From positions 13,764,001 through 13,828,000 of the forward strand of contig NC_085107.1 in the NCBI RefSeq assembly GCF_030269925.1: DNA of 64,000 nucleotides, given 5' to 3'. Below the pieces are notes generated by a model. The model saw only the letters and a list, made by a program, of their open reading frames with translations, made no database searches and had not been told where the DNA came from. Made by a program: the position numbers and the translations under genes. Shown one piece after another: positions 44,601 to 55,059 of this stretch (the stretch's first letter is position 1; every line of letters begins with the position of its first letter). Source of the stretch: Bombyx mori. Its lineage: Eukaryota > Arthropoda > Insecta > Lepidoptera > Bombycidae.

Positions 44601-47600
44601 CCTAACCCACGACAAGGTCACGGCGTTGCAACGTCTACGGCGCGCGATTACGATCAAGACGGTTCGCGTGTATCGCACCGTCTCGTTCGAGGTTGCGTGC
44701 GTGCTCGCCGGGACGTCTCCCTGGAACCTGGAAACGAAGATGCTCGCCAGGGATTTACGCATGGCGATGCAATCTCCGCACCAAGGGGTAGCCGCATTCC
44801 GGCGCGGCGGAATTTCGAGTGCGGAGGCTCCAATCTCGGAAGGCCGCGCTCGAGGTGTGTCGCTGCCAGCCGGACCTCACCGGCGGGCGACGGATCGTCG
44901 AGGCAACCCAAGTCTAGCCCTCTCGGACTGGATGGATCGCAACACAACCAAGAACATCTCACCTTTCGGGCGACGCAGGTACTCACGGGATACGGCTGTT
45001 TCGGTCGCTACCTGCACCTCGTCGCCCGTAGGGAGCTGACGCCGAAGAGCCACCACTGCAGTGGCTGCGATGAAGGCACGGCAGAGCACATGCTCGCGTA
45101 CGCATGCAGCGCCGCGTCCTCGTCACGAAGATGGGACCGGACCTGTCGCTACCGACTGACGTTCTCTCAGAAACTCAGTGGGTCGTGCGAGTTCACAAGA
45201 CACCCTACCATCAGTAATTACGCAAATTACAATTTTTGCGATTTTGGTATTTATTACAAGATGTTGTTTTTTTACCGTGGAAGTCATTGGTGTAAATTTG
45301 TTAAATACGTATTTTAGTAGTTGATTCTTATCTGCGGGATTCGAACACCTTCTTTAGGCCACCGCGACTTCGAAACTGTTTTTTGGTTAAATTTTAGTAA
45401 TTTATTTCAATATTTTTTCTCCTACAGCTAGTAAAGAAAGAAAACCAGAAGCGCGTAATACAGAAATAAATACTGAAATACGAATAAACGCATCGAGCGT
45501 TGTGAAAAATACTGCATTGATGAACAGCCCCGTAAATGGCTTTGTGAATCGACAAAAAGAGGTAACAATTGAAGCTAATCAGAAGAAAATTCCGATTGCT
45601 GTTAATAGTAATCACGTGACGACTACGCTCCCGCAAGCAAAAGTAGCAACTCCTCCTATGCAGCCGAATGGGATAGTGCCATATCAGCTATCGGGAGTAT
45701 CGTCTGCCAGCCCTTTTTACGGCAGTACCTGTCCACCTGCGACCAGGAGTGAGTATAAACTTTATCATCATTTGATTTTTGTTTTATTGCCCAGATGTGG
45801 CCGTGCTCACGGCCCACCTAATATTATGTGGTTACGGGAGTCCCTAGAAATAAAAAATGCCGAGTACAACGGCTGCCCCACCCTTCAAACTAAAACGCAT
45901 TCAACTGCTTGCCAGCAGAAATATACAGGTGGTGGGACTTATCTGTATGGGCTAAAAAAAAGCCCTAACACCAGTAATTATCCAAATAATATTTTTTGCG
46001 GATTTCATTATTATTACACCATGTTATTCCTTCAATGTGAATGTGTTTCGTGAACATTTATTAAGTACGAATTTTAAATACGAAATCGCATCAGTCGCAT
46101 CGCTGAAATTGAAATCACCGCACACATTGCAATAGTATATTTTATATATTTAATTTAAAATAAAACTTTGAACCAAAAAGAAAACTGATATGAAAACAAA
46201 ATACGATGGGAATATCATCAATGTAGTCGAAGACAGTAATACCTATTAAAGAAATTTATTAAGGATAATTTAACAGGTAATAGTCATACCTTGATAAAAT
46301 TGACATAGGACCACACGAAAAGCACTAGCTTTCAAATAAATAAATAAATCATCAAAATCAACACACACACACCAAAAATGCAGTCAAATAGAGAAGCACT
46401 TCCTTTTTTAAGTCGGTTATAAATCATGTATACCAACTGTTTTCAAATTTATTCATCAAGGTATGTGACTAAACAAGACTTATGTCCACATAATCGTGTT
46501 TAAATAACTAAGAATTCGTAATCGTGAATGATTTTTGCAAATAATTAATTCCATTCTTATTTTTACTGAAATACGTAATAATAAATTAGTATTTTCAATT
46601 AAAACAATATGTTCAAAACCAAGATTTATGTGTTAGTAACTTTTAGAATCAGTTATCATAATTGATAACGTTTTTTTTTTTTTTTTTTGTCAGGAGGAAA
46701 TCGCCGGACTTCCGCCCTTCACTGGGGATGGAGGGCGGGGCATGTCGGAGTCGAACCGACTAAAACCTCCTGTCTCTCAACAACCAACGTCCAAACCTCG
46801 CATGAGACAAAACTCATGAAAAGGCAAGGGGGGGAAAGTGAAGCGTTTAGTGCGGAGCACATCTCTCCCATCACCCTCCCCCTCGGGACGCCGGACTGGC
46901 GGTCGTCGGCGCCACGACCACCAGCCCTCTCGGTCGGCAGGCTATCCGAAGCCCGCCTAGATGGCACCGGTTAGAATGGTCTATCCTACGGAATACCCCG
47001 CTGGGTCAGAACCAGCGTGGGTTGAGGATAGCCGGCCTTCCATCACCCGGATGCTCATGCATAAAACGCGTGCAGAGCAGCTTGCACGTCGTCTTCTTAG
47101 GCCCCCTTCGCCAGTCCCCAGGCCGACATGTGAGGGAGACCCGAAACACTTAGAGGGCCAGGGCTTGGGCGAGATCCGCCTCCCTGGCCCCCGCTCGACG
47201 GCGGCGGGCCTGTGCGTCTCTCACGCGCCCCGCCGCCTCCTTCTGCGAGATGGTGCACTCGCAGAAGTCGAGCATCGCCTTCCACGACTCGTCGTCACCG
47301 AGCATCGATGCCACAACACTCGGCAACGACAAGTCGTTTCCTATTTTTGCGACGAGGACACGGCGCCACCCCTCCCATGCGGGGCAGGCGACGAGCGTGT
47401 GCTCCGCCGTGTCCAAGTCGCAACCACAATGGTGGCACTCTGCCGTCGGCTCGGCTCCGATCCGGTGCAGGAACTCACCGAAGCAACCATGCCCAGTGAG
47501 CACCTGCGTGAGCCGGAAAGTGAGGCGTCCTCTGTCACGATTCACCCAGTTCACAAGAACCGGGCGAATCGCCTCGACGGTCCTACGACCAGCCGAAGGA

Positions 47601-50600
47601 TCGGCCAGCCGTCTGGACCATGACTCCAGCACGGACCGCCGAGATTGGGCCCTCCGCGCTCTGACCACACTGGGGCTGGGACGTGCCTTGCCCCGGGCAC
47701 GAAGGTCAGCCCGCCACTGATAGTCAGCGGCGAGCGCCTCCGCCTCCAGGACCCAAGGCGGCGTCCCAGCCAGTACACACGCCGCCTCGAAGGAGATGGT
47801 GCGATAGCCACGGATGACCCTGACCGCGATGGTGCGTTGCGGCCGTTGCAGCAGCTTCGCTACCCCCACGGCCAGGGACTGGCCCCACACGGGCGCCCCG
47901 TATAGGGCCATAATTGATAACGTATACAACATTTGTGAGGCCAACTGCTAAGAAGCTCGTGTTCAGGAACCAATTTGTTTTTTTTTTTTTTTTTTTTTTC
48001 CTACCTCAGCTGAGAGCCTTGAGAGGCTGATGACGTTGCTAACACGAACCCTAGCAAGAGCCGTGCTTCGTAGAATCTACCACCGGGTCGGAAACGCGAC
48101 CCACTGAGAAGATCCGGCGAGAAACTCAGTGGGCTGTGTCTGAGAGTTAATTTACTCGTCGAGCCCTTAGTCGCAAGCGACTGGTTCGACGAGAACGGTG
48201 ACCGGTGCTTGAAGTACCTAAAAGCACCGTTAGTGGATCGGGAGGATCCGAGATGACGTGTTTTGGGCGACGTCGACTGCTTTCCATTCTGTCCGCAGGA
48301 TCGGGAATGCAGGAACCAAGCTTGAGTGCAGCAATCATGTATACTTACCGCCATACATCTTTAGAAACTTAACCAATGTGTAAAAAATCAACCCTGTCCA
48401 ATGTGGGAAATGGTTCTAATTTAACTGACAAGATTTGACCTAAATAAACTCTAATTACATAACCAACCCAGAGGATTGGACAACACACACAATACTGGTG
48501 GTAGGACCTCTTGTGAGTCCACACGGGTAGGTACCACCACCCCGCCTATTTCTACCGTGAAGCAGTAATGCGTTTCGGTTTGAAGGACGGGGCAGCCGTT
48601 GTAACTATACTGAGACCTTAGAACTTATTTATATCTCAAGGTGCGTGGCGCATTTACCTTGTGGATGTCTATGGGCTCCAGTAACCACTTATCACCAGGT
48701 GGGCTGTGAGCTCGTCCACTCATCTAAGCAATAAAAAAAAACAGTCGCACTCGCCCTAAACACATCATTTTGGATCCTGCTGATCCACTCGATGCTTTTG
48801 ATCATTCCAAGCATAGGTCATCGTTTTTGTGATGTTAGCAATCTCTGACCAATACTGAGATCTTAGAACTTATATCTCAAGGTGGGTGGCGCATTTATAC
48901 GTTGTAGATGTCCATGGGCTCCAGTAAACACTTAACACCAGGTGGGCTGTGAGCTCGTCCATCCATCTAAGCAATTAATTAACAAATAAAAAATAGGGGT
49001 TGATCATAGAGGGATGAAAAATTGAGAGTAACATCAGATTTTTTATTTTAATTCATGACAATATAAAAACAAAATACTTGAAAAAAAATTAAAGTTTTTA
49101 ATTAACAAATAAAAAATAAGGGTTGAACGTAGAGGGGTGAAAAATTGAGTAATATGAATTTTTTTATTCTAAGTCATGACAAAATAAAAACAAAATTCTT
49201 GCAAAAAAAATTAAAGTTTTTAATTAACAAATAAAAAATAAAGGTTGATCGTAGAGGGGTGAAAATTTAGGGTTGTATGCTGTATCATAAAAAAATAAAA
49301 ACAAAATGTTGTCTAAAAAATAAATAAAAAAATTTAGGGGTTAAGCCCCCTAAGCCCTAAGATTTAGGGGGATGAAAAATAGATGTTGTTTGATTCTCCA
49401 CCCTGGCCGATATGATTCACGAAAATCGGTCGAGCCGTTTCGGAGGAGTTCAATCACGCACCCCGTGACCCGAGAATTTTATATAATAGATGTACTTGTA
49501 AGTCATTGACAATATAAGTGTTCCATATTATTTTATTTTGGATACCATAGTAATAATAAAAAACAGTATTGACACATTAATCATTTGCAAAGCGTAATTC
49601 GTAGTATGCTATTGCGTAAATGTAATCGTAAAACTCAATGGGTTCTGGAAATTATTATTTTTCAAAATGTATTTTATTTATTAGGGAGACCATAATAACA
49701 TTACTAAGTTAAGGCTATGCAAATACAGCTAATGCTATTGGTTATATGCAGTTTTCTATCCAACTATGCACATTATATTCTTATAATATCGATGGGTGAA
49801 AGGCTATTTGACTTAAACGATATTTTTGCAACTTTACAGGAGAGAGAGCCATTTAAAGATTAAAATTGGAAAAAATGTTATAGCAAAAAACTTCTTTAGC
49901 TTTTTTATTAAAATCAACTTAATTGGAGTTCAATTAAAAACATCGAACTGTTGATGCTAATTCCAAATAAACCTGATTATTTAATTTTTAACTGATTTTC
50001 TTTTAAAATGAATAATTAATTGATATGAGTCAACTGTAAAAGAGAGATAGAGAGACAGAGAAGTCAATATATCCTAATACATGTCTCACTCAGTCCCCAT
50101 GCGCGCGAATAATGCCCTCGCGCTCTTACCCACAGAGGTATTAAATTTAATTTAGGGGTTGATTGGCCCCTTGGATCGGTCTGTCTTTTTGTAAGAGGTT
50201 TCAAAATAGTTGTCTGGTGGACATATATAAAAATCTACTTTCAGAATTTACGTGAAGTTAGGTAATTAAATTGGGAGCTTCAAAGCGTCTGCAAAGCAAT
50301 TCGGCCGACGGAGTGTCTGGGAGTATTGGCGACTTATTTTTAAGAATATTGCCTAAAATATACGTAAAAATCAGCTTTCAGAATTTACGTGAAGTAGGGA
50401 ATGATTTTATGTACCTTGAGTACCTGATATCTGAAAATTGACCGTCTAAGCAAGGTAGCAGGTAGGCATGCGTTTTTAGTACATACTAACACTACGCAAT
50501 CGGCCACATTTCGTTCGTCAGAAAATACGTGATGTCTGGGGGCCTGGGATCTTACCCTAGTATTGCAATAATTGATGCTTGGCAGCCCCTTCTTACTGAT

Positions 50601-53600
50601 AAACATAAATCTATGGCGCTAGAAGTCTAATCATTTTTTTCAATAGAGCAGTTTATGAATTTTTAATACGCGTTTATTAGCTTCATACGTGTGTATCGTG
50701 TTCATGTATGTAACAGAATCTTTGACCGTGATTTTGACCCCGTTCAAAACGTCCGATTAACTCGAAATTTAGCGCACTTATCAAGGTCCGCTGATAATTC
50801 AATATTTTAAACAGTTGGTATAACTTTCCCGTTATTTACTTTCGGCAGTCAAAACAACAAATTCAATTGAGCGCTTTATTTTTTTCACTTAGCAAATTGA
50901 AAACTGTGGTATTTGCGTGATTGTACATTAATGAATATTGCACTATGCACTAGCGACCGGCCCTCGCTTCGCTTCGGAAACATGAAATTTTTCTATTGAT
51001 TATTTACGACATCACATTAGAAACCTCAAAAATAACAGTATTTATCCACTATTTAATGGATGTTATTATACATATAAACCTTCCTCTTCAATCACTCTAT
51101 CTATTAAAAAAAAACGCATCAAAATCCGTTGCGTAGTTTTAAAGATTTAAGCATACATAAGGATATATGGACAAAGAAAGCGACTTTGTTTTATACTATG
51201 TAGTGATAATGCTACTGAAACTCAAGAATGAAAAATAAATAATTGTTAAAAAAAAACACGCTTTTATTGAAAATCCAACCAAAAACTAGAAAATAAATTT
51301 ATTGTAAAAAAAATTTGCGTGTAGGGACACAGTTTAGCGATCACATACTTATTATTCTGTTACTCTTATTATAATGAGTACATTGCGAAATTTTTGCAGA
51401 CCAATTTCATACGATCTCCATATTATAAGTATGATGTCTTGTGAGCTTGCATGGGTGGGTACAACCAGATAACACCCTGCCTGTGTCTGCTGCGAATCAG
51501 TCATGCATTTCTGTTTGAAGACATCTTCTTCTTTGTCTCTACCTTATCCCGCTAGGTGGAATCGGCACAGCGATTTTTTCTATTCCATTCTCTTTTATCA
51601 GCCGTCATCACAACACTCACTCCTCTCTTTCTCTCTCTCATAATAATATCGCCATTCAGCACACTCCATTCATGTCTTCTTCGGTCGATCTCTACCTTGC
51701 ACTACCATTTCTATACATCTCCTCTTTACGCATCACATGTCCATACCACGCTAACCGAAATTGAATACATGTGACAACCATTATATCATATAAATGAGCC
51801 TTATGTGGAGCGGAATTCACGTACTGATGTTTATGGGCTCCAGTAATCACTCAACCCCATTTCTAAGCAATAAAACAACATCTCTCTTCTACAAAGCTCA
51901 GCTTTAGCTTAAGTGGCGTACCTGCTCCTATGTACTTCTAAAGCTTTTCAGGCTGTCGACCAGTCACCGCCTTCGCTGAACCCGTCGCTTGCGACGAAGG
52001 CCTCAACGAGTAAATTAACCGATAGACACAGCCCACTGAATTTCTCGCCGGATCTTCTCAGTGGGTCGTGTTTCCGATCCGGTGATAGACTTTGCGAAGC
52101 ACTGCTCTTGCTATGGCCAGTGTTAGCAAAACTCCCGGTTTGAGCCCTGTGAGCTCACCTACTAGTTCGGTGAATCTAGAATAACCCCTCGAGGTTACTA
52201 GAATAAGTAGAAAAAAAAGGCTGTCGATGATATTATATAGTCTCTTAAATTTTTGTCTACGCAGAGACTGGTTCTCTTTGTGTAGTATCATCATATGTTC
52301 CGAGTAATTATTTTAAACATGTCCGTTATTTCTATTTTACCATCGTGCCACCAGCTGCCTGAACAGAGTTTTGTGCTTTCCGAAACCATTCCGCTCATCT
52401 ATGGAACAAAGAATTAACTCTCCTCCACGTTGCGCTCCAGATGCTGTCTTTCTCCCTTTTTTTTAAAAGAATAAAGGCGATGTGCATTCCCATTTTCAAA
52501 GTTAGGCTGTACGCATGTCTGCTTTCGAAGACAATAAAAAAAAACTTCAAACATCATAACATATTCGAAAAAAATATATCGAAACATTCACATATCTCAT
52601 GTCAATCTGCTGGCCTGCACGACGAGAATTTTTCTCTACCCGATCGCTGGTAGCCTAAGGAGCTATTCCAGCAATGCTCTAACGGGTCACGACGAGGTAT
52701 TTTTTACCATAGACGTCCAGGACGCGACATTACGATATCATGACACTAACCAGGCAGTGATTGGATGATACTAGTAGAATGGCGACCGCCACGGTTCATC
52801 CAACAGGCTGTGTCCTATCTCAGAGATAGTTCAATAAAAAAAAGTGTGTGTGTCCGCTCCGACGCACGACTGGAGTTTACTGGATATAAAAAATTAAACG
52901 AAACAATACGAGAAATAGTTCTATATTACGACAACACGATACACTACAGATTATTAACAAATTAACGAGACACAAAACAAACGACTAACAAATATATGAA
53001 AATACAATAATGAGAGAAACGCGCGATCAGTACGAGGCTTTGTGGCGGACTGCCGGCGCAGCAGCCCGGCGTCACCTGCAATAACGCGGCCGCGCGTTGG
53101 CTCCTGATTGGCGCGCGCACGCATCACGCAATCAGGAGCCAATCAGGCGCATAACGCATTTCGTGTGACATGCTAGTACGATTTTGGTCCCCATAATTTT
53201 CATACCCCGGGCCTATATATGTAAATCGATTCTAAAGGAGTAAACTCCAAAAAGGCATATCAGCGAATTATTTATTGCAAAACGTAAAGCTAAAAAATGT
53301 CATTGAACCTTATCTCGACGATAGCGGGAAACAGATATATAGCAGTAACAGCAGACGCACAACCGATTAAAGATTATCTCGTTTTTCAAGTCCGTAGAGA
53401 CAGTCCCATGTGAGTGTTGAACGATCCTAATGAAATATAATTAAATATTTCAGTTGCTACAGCTCCCACGCAGTCGACTTCAAAGCAACCGGTGAGAATG
53501 AAGATGAACATGCCGAACATGCCAAACATACCAAACATGCATCAAAACGGACCCGGTTTTAATTTCCAATATAACATGGTGATGCGGTATCCACAACCAC

Positions 53601-53617
53601 CACCGCCGTTTCAATAG
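38677..53617 (+). CDS. CCCH zinc-finger protein, ZC3H10-like (complete, 10 exons)
   Basis: Exons: 38677-38703, 38820-39498, 39815-39875, 39948-40027, 40840-40921, 41535-41694, 41940-42023, 42432-42540, 45428-45748, 53454-53617 (588 residues). Two CCCH fingers: C53/C61/C67/H71 (CRNFLWGTCTKGTECIHLH) and C85/C94/C99/H103 (CRDFQNKVTCSRPGCTFLH). The second resembles the ZC3H10 finger with DFQNK and CSRP. Then come proline runs (about 160-215), a Lys/Glu coiled-coil-like segment (LYKQEMKDLEKEQENKSK), a Ser/Asn-rich region, and a Met/Pro-rich C-terminus ending PQPPPPFQ. Such proteins bind RNA. Human ZC3H10 has three fingers and is shorter, so the assignment is to the group only. The first exon adds ten residues in frame; translation could also start at 38823. 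Introns hold two R1-clade fragments and Bm1 copies. Confidence 0.8.
40028..40839 (+). other. Intron of the zinc-finger gene
   Basis: AT-rich and without recognised repeats. The acceptor at 40839 is tgttctcag. Confidence 0.5.
43484..44200. mobile_element. Non-autonomous DNA transposon with about 45-bp inverted ends
   Basis: tagtgcgcacggaagcgcta...tgaggtatgtg (43484-43527) matches the inverse of 44157-44200 with a few differences. The interior is AT-rich with no transposase. The superfamily is unclear; no target duplication could be fixed. It lies in an intron of the zinc-finger gene. Confidence 0.65.
44303..44415 (+). mobile_element. LINE family A tail
   Basis: cggcagacagcgccttggct, ccatgagcgacgttaacaac, gggccatatgctcgtctact and an aataaaaaaag end; diverged. 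Confidence 0.65.
44512..45170 (+). pseudogene. R1-clade LINE ORF2 C-terminal fragment, frame-broken
   Basis: SMALYGAPVCR, VYRTVSFEVACVLAGTSPWNLE and, in another frame, LTFRATQVLTGYGCFGRYL are the conserved words of the R1-clade ORF2 end. The Cys/His box is visible as SHHCSGCDEGTAEHML. At least one frameshift is present. It ends in a Bm1 piece. It lies in an intron of the zinc-finger gene, same strand. Confidence 0.75.
45186..45371 (-). mobile_element. Bm1 SINE, 5' half
   Basis: Minus-strand Bm1 from the head region (gtggcctaaag..., gttcgaatcccgcagat) to the word cttgtgaactcgcac. The 3' half is missing where it joins the R1-clade fragment. It ends 57 bases before exon 9 of the zinc-finger gene (45428). 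Confidence 0.75.
45782..46104 (-). mobile_element. Bm1 SINE, diverged
   Basis: It follows the Bm1 order (ttgcccagatgtgg...ggcccaccta...caacggctgccccacccttc...cagtaatta...) with many substitutions and gaps. It starts 34 bases after the donor of exon 9. Confidence 0.75.
46671..47909 (-). mobile_element. 5'-truncated R1-clade retrotransposon with 14-bp duplication
   Basis: A long T-run at 46671-46689 is its poly(A) tail. The 5' break is at 47909. The flanks ataattgataacg(t) at 46658-46671 and 47910-47923 are identical, a clean target duplication. It lies inside the 7.7-kb last intron of the zinc-finger gene, antisense, and very GC-rich compared with its surroundings. Confidence 0.9.
47150..47909 (-). 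pseudogene. R1-clade ORF2 C-terminus
   Basis: About 250 residues, uninterrupted to the stop. MALYGAPVWGQSL, RVIRGYRTISFEAACVLAG and RLTFRLTQVLTGHGCFGEFL are R1-clade words. The Cys/His cluster is ECHHCGCDLDTAEHTLVACP. The endonuclease and RT domains are missing through 5' truncation. Coding GC is high and the frame is intact, so the insertion is young. Confidence 0.85.
47978..48338 (-). mobile_element. 5'-truncated jockey-like LINE end (tail family B)
   Basis: A T-run, family B 3' UTR words (gagaaactcagtgggctgtg), and an ORF2 C-terminus with PPDPLTVLLGTSSTGHR and an Arg-rich end, closely matching the 21.2-kb copy. Confidence 0.8.
48495..48741 (+). mobile_element. Bm1 SINE, 5'-truncated
   Basis: actggtggtaggacctcttg through atctaagcaataaaaaaaa. 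Confidence 0.9.
48857..48977 (+). mobile_element. Bm1 SINE, 3' fragment
   Basis: tactgagatcttagaactta through ccatctaagcaatt. It runs straight into the tandem repeat that follows. Confidence 0.8.
48977..49315. repeat. Tandem repeat, about 122-bp unit, nearly three copies
   Basis: Units begin aattaacaaataaaaaata at 48977, 49100 and 49222. Each continues ggttga(t/a)c(a/g)tagaggg(a/g)tgaaaa and an A-rich tail. The copies differ by scattered substitutions; the third is cut short. Confidence 0.85.
49380..49500. repeat. Dispersed repeat fragment
   Basis: The words gattcacgaaaatcggtcg, agccgtttcggaggagt and tttatataatagat have the style of widespread lepidopteran repeat ends. The family is not assigned. 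Confidence 0.4.
50945..51215 (+). repeat. Dispersed lepidopteran repeat
   Basis: It starts actagcgaccggccctcgct and ends aaatccgttgcgtagtttta, gcgactttgttttatactat, gtagtgataat. I recall this beginning and end as one very abundant moth and butterfly repeat. The class is not decided here. Confidence 0.5.
51433..51875 (+). mobile_element. Degenerate Bm1 pieces
   Basis: 51433-51525 resembles the middle of Bm1 (cttgtgagc...gggtgggtac...ctgcctgtgtctgc). 51800-51875 resembles its 3' end (atgtttatgggctccagtaa ... ctaagcaataaaa). A pyrimidine-rich insertion separates them. Confidence 0.45.
51955..52217 (+). mobile_element. LINE tail family B copy
   Basis: Plus-strand order: gcccactgaatttctcgccg, gatcttctcagtgggtcgtg, gaagcactgctcttgctatg, gtttgagccctgtgagctca, and a terminal A-run. 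Confidence 0.75.
52330..52530 (+). mobile_element. Very degraded LINE ORF end (tentative)
   Basis: Pieces read like the AHLWNKEL...FKRIKA words at the very end of some LINE ORF2 proteins, with frameshifts. Support is weak. Confidence 0.3.
53020..53160. promoter_or_regulatory. CpG-rich block with paired CCAAT elements
   Basis: In an AT-rich intron, this block is packed with gcgcg and ggccgcg. ttggctcctgatt (53097-53109) is exactly inverted at 53130-53142. That gives ATTGG and CCAAT cores in mirror order. It could be an internal promoter or enhancer, or the edge of an unrecognised element. Confidence 0.35.
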
Positions 53618-54589
53618 CATCCGATAGGTACGTTTTTTGATAAGAGATTTATTGCCGAACTTAATTTGAATACGAGAATAGGTTGAAAAATAATTTATTT
53701 TCCATTGAAATATATGATAAGACTGAATTTAATACCCATTTATAGTATTAATTAAAACAAGGGTGACACGGTAGTTTTCATGTTACACTGACCTAATATT
53801 TACTTTAATAACTATTTTATGATATTTTTGAAACATTTTTTTATTATTGTTGTAATTTTTGCATGTGTTTTATGTTTTGGAACGAGTGTCATAAATTTAA
53901 TGACGAAGAACATTAATATTGTGCTGCTTTTGCGTATTTTATTATGTTATGATGCGAATATGATCACAATGATAATATCTTTATTTGAATTCAAGAAGTA
54001 ACGGAAATAATTATAAATAGATGTTTTGAATATTTTTTTATGCAAATATAAACATCGTTTTCACGCGAAATATATTTAAGATTGTTCAAAATACTCATTG
54101 GCTTACTAAAAAATATTGTTGTTGTATTTATAAAGTAAGCAAAAAATTATCGTTTTATACAAATTGTACATTTTGTTGGCGAAGGTGTTTTGCAACCCAT
54201 TCTTCAAATTATGTTACACCATTATTTCGAATCCTGATAGCTTGAGGATTTCTTAATATATGTTTGCAGCTAGTTCATTTATTACCTCTGAATGTTTGGT
54301 ATGCCAAAGTAGTGTGTTGTGTGTTATCAATATTATTTACAAATTTATTTCATAGTAACTGTGCCGTCCTCTGAAAAAGTACAAACTTTATACATGTTTT
54401 AGCATTTGAACAAAATTAATTAATGAATAATGTTTTAATGGAATTTATAATTTATACATGCGAAATTATTTTTGAAATTAATGCTAATTTAATTATTATT
54501 AGAAAGCAGGTGTGGTCCTAAACAGGCGATGTTAAAAAAAACGATGACAAATTATTAAGATCAAATTTTATGAGCACAAAACTTTTGCG

Positions 54590-55050
54590 AAAAAACCTAG
54601 TGCATATGCGATGCGTCGGCTAGTATTCTAACTAAAGTCGTGCGCTCGCGCTGCTTCTCTCATAAAAATATAGTTAACCGTCACTATTCATCGGCGAATC
54701 ATATGAGTAACTTCGTACACGCTCTGCTCACGCCGGCAAAGTAAATATAATAAATCGTCGCTCGTGACCGCGAAACACGTGCGCTCCGCGTAAGTACTCT
54801 GGGCTCGCCGTGCGCGCGCGAAGATAAGTGCACTGGTAACACAATGAATACCCGTAACGCAAAATATAAAGGAATTACGTTTGTATGCAGTTGTGCCGCA
54901 CCGGGACGCAACGATACAAGCTGCAACGCACAAAGACATATAGTCCAGAAGCTGGATGACTGCCAAATACCAATCTCCAAGGACTTGTTTCCGAAACAAG
55001 TTCAGGCATCGCCTTCGCATCGCGACCAGTTAAAAGTTAAAGTGATCTAA
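54590..55050 (+). promoter_or_regulatory. CpG-rich block, possible promoter and 5' exon
   Basis: cgcgctgcttctc, cacgtgcgctccgcg and cgtgcgcgcgcgaag mark a local CpG cluster about 1 kb after the zinc-finger gene. A 68-codon frame (54844-55047) follows but has no family signature. It could be the start of the gene whose exon appears at 63908. Confidence 0.3.
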
Positions 55051-55059
55051 CGCGGTGGA

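Noticed and set aside
44511..44986. Long minus-strand frames over the R1-clade fragment
   Set aside because: These are shadows of the GC-rich plus-strand ORF2, whose words are conserved.
46687..47720. Plus-strand frames of 95-220 codons
   Set aside because: They are antisense to the R1-clade ORF2 on the minus strand, which carries the recognisable motifs.
54688..55020. Minus-strand 110-codon open frame in the CpG-rich block
   Set aside because: Overlapping frames are open on both strands because of composition. There is no motif or splice context.
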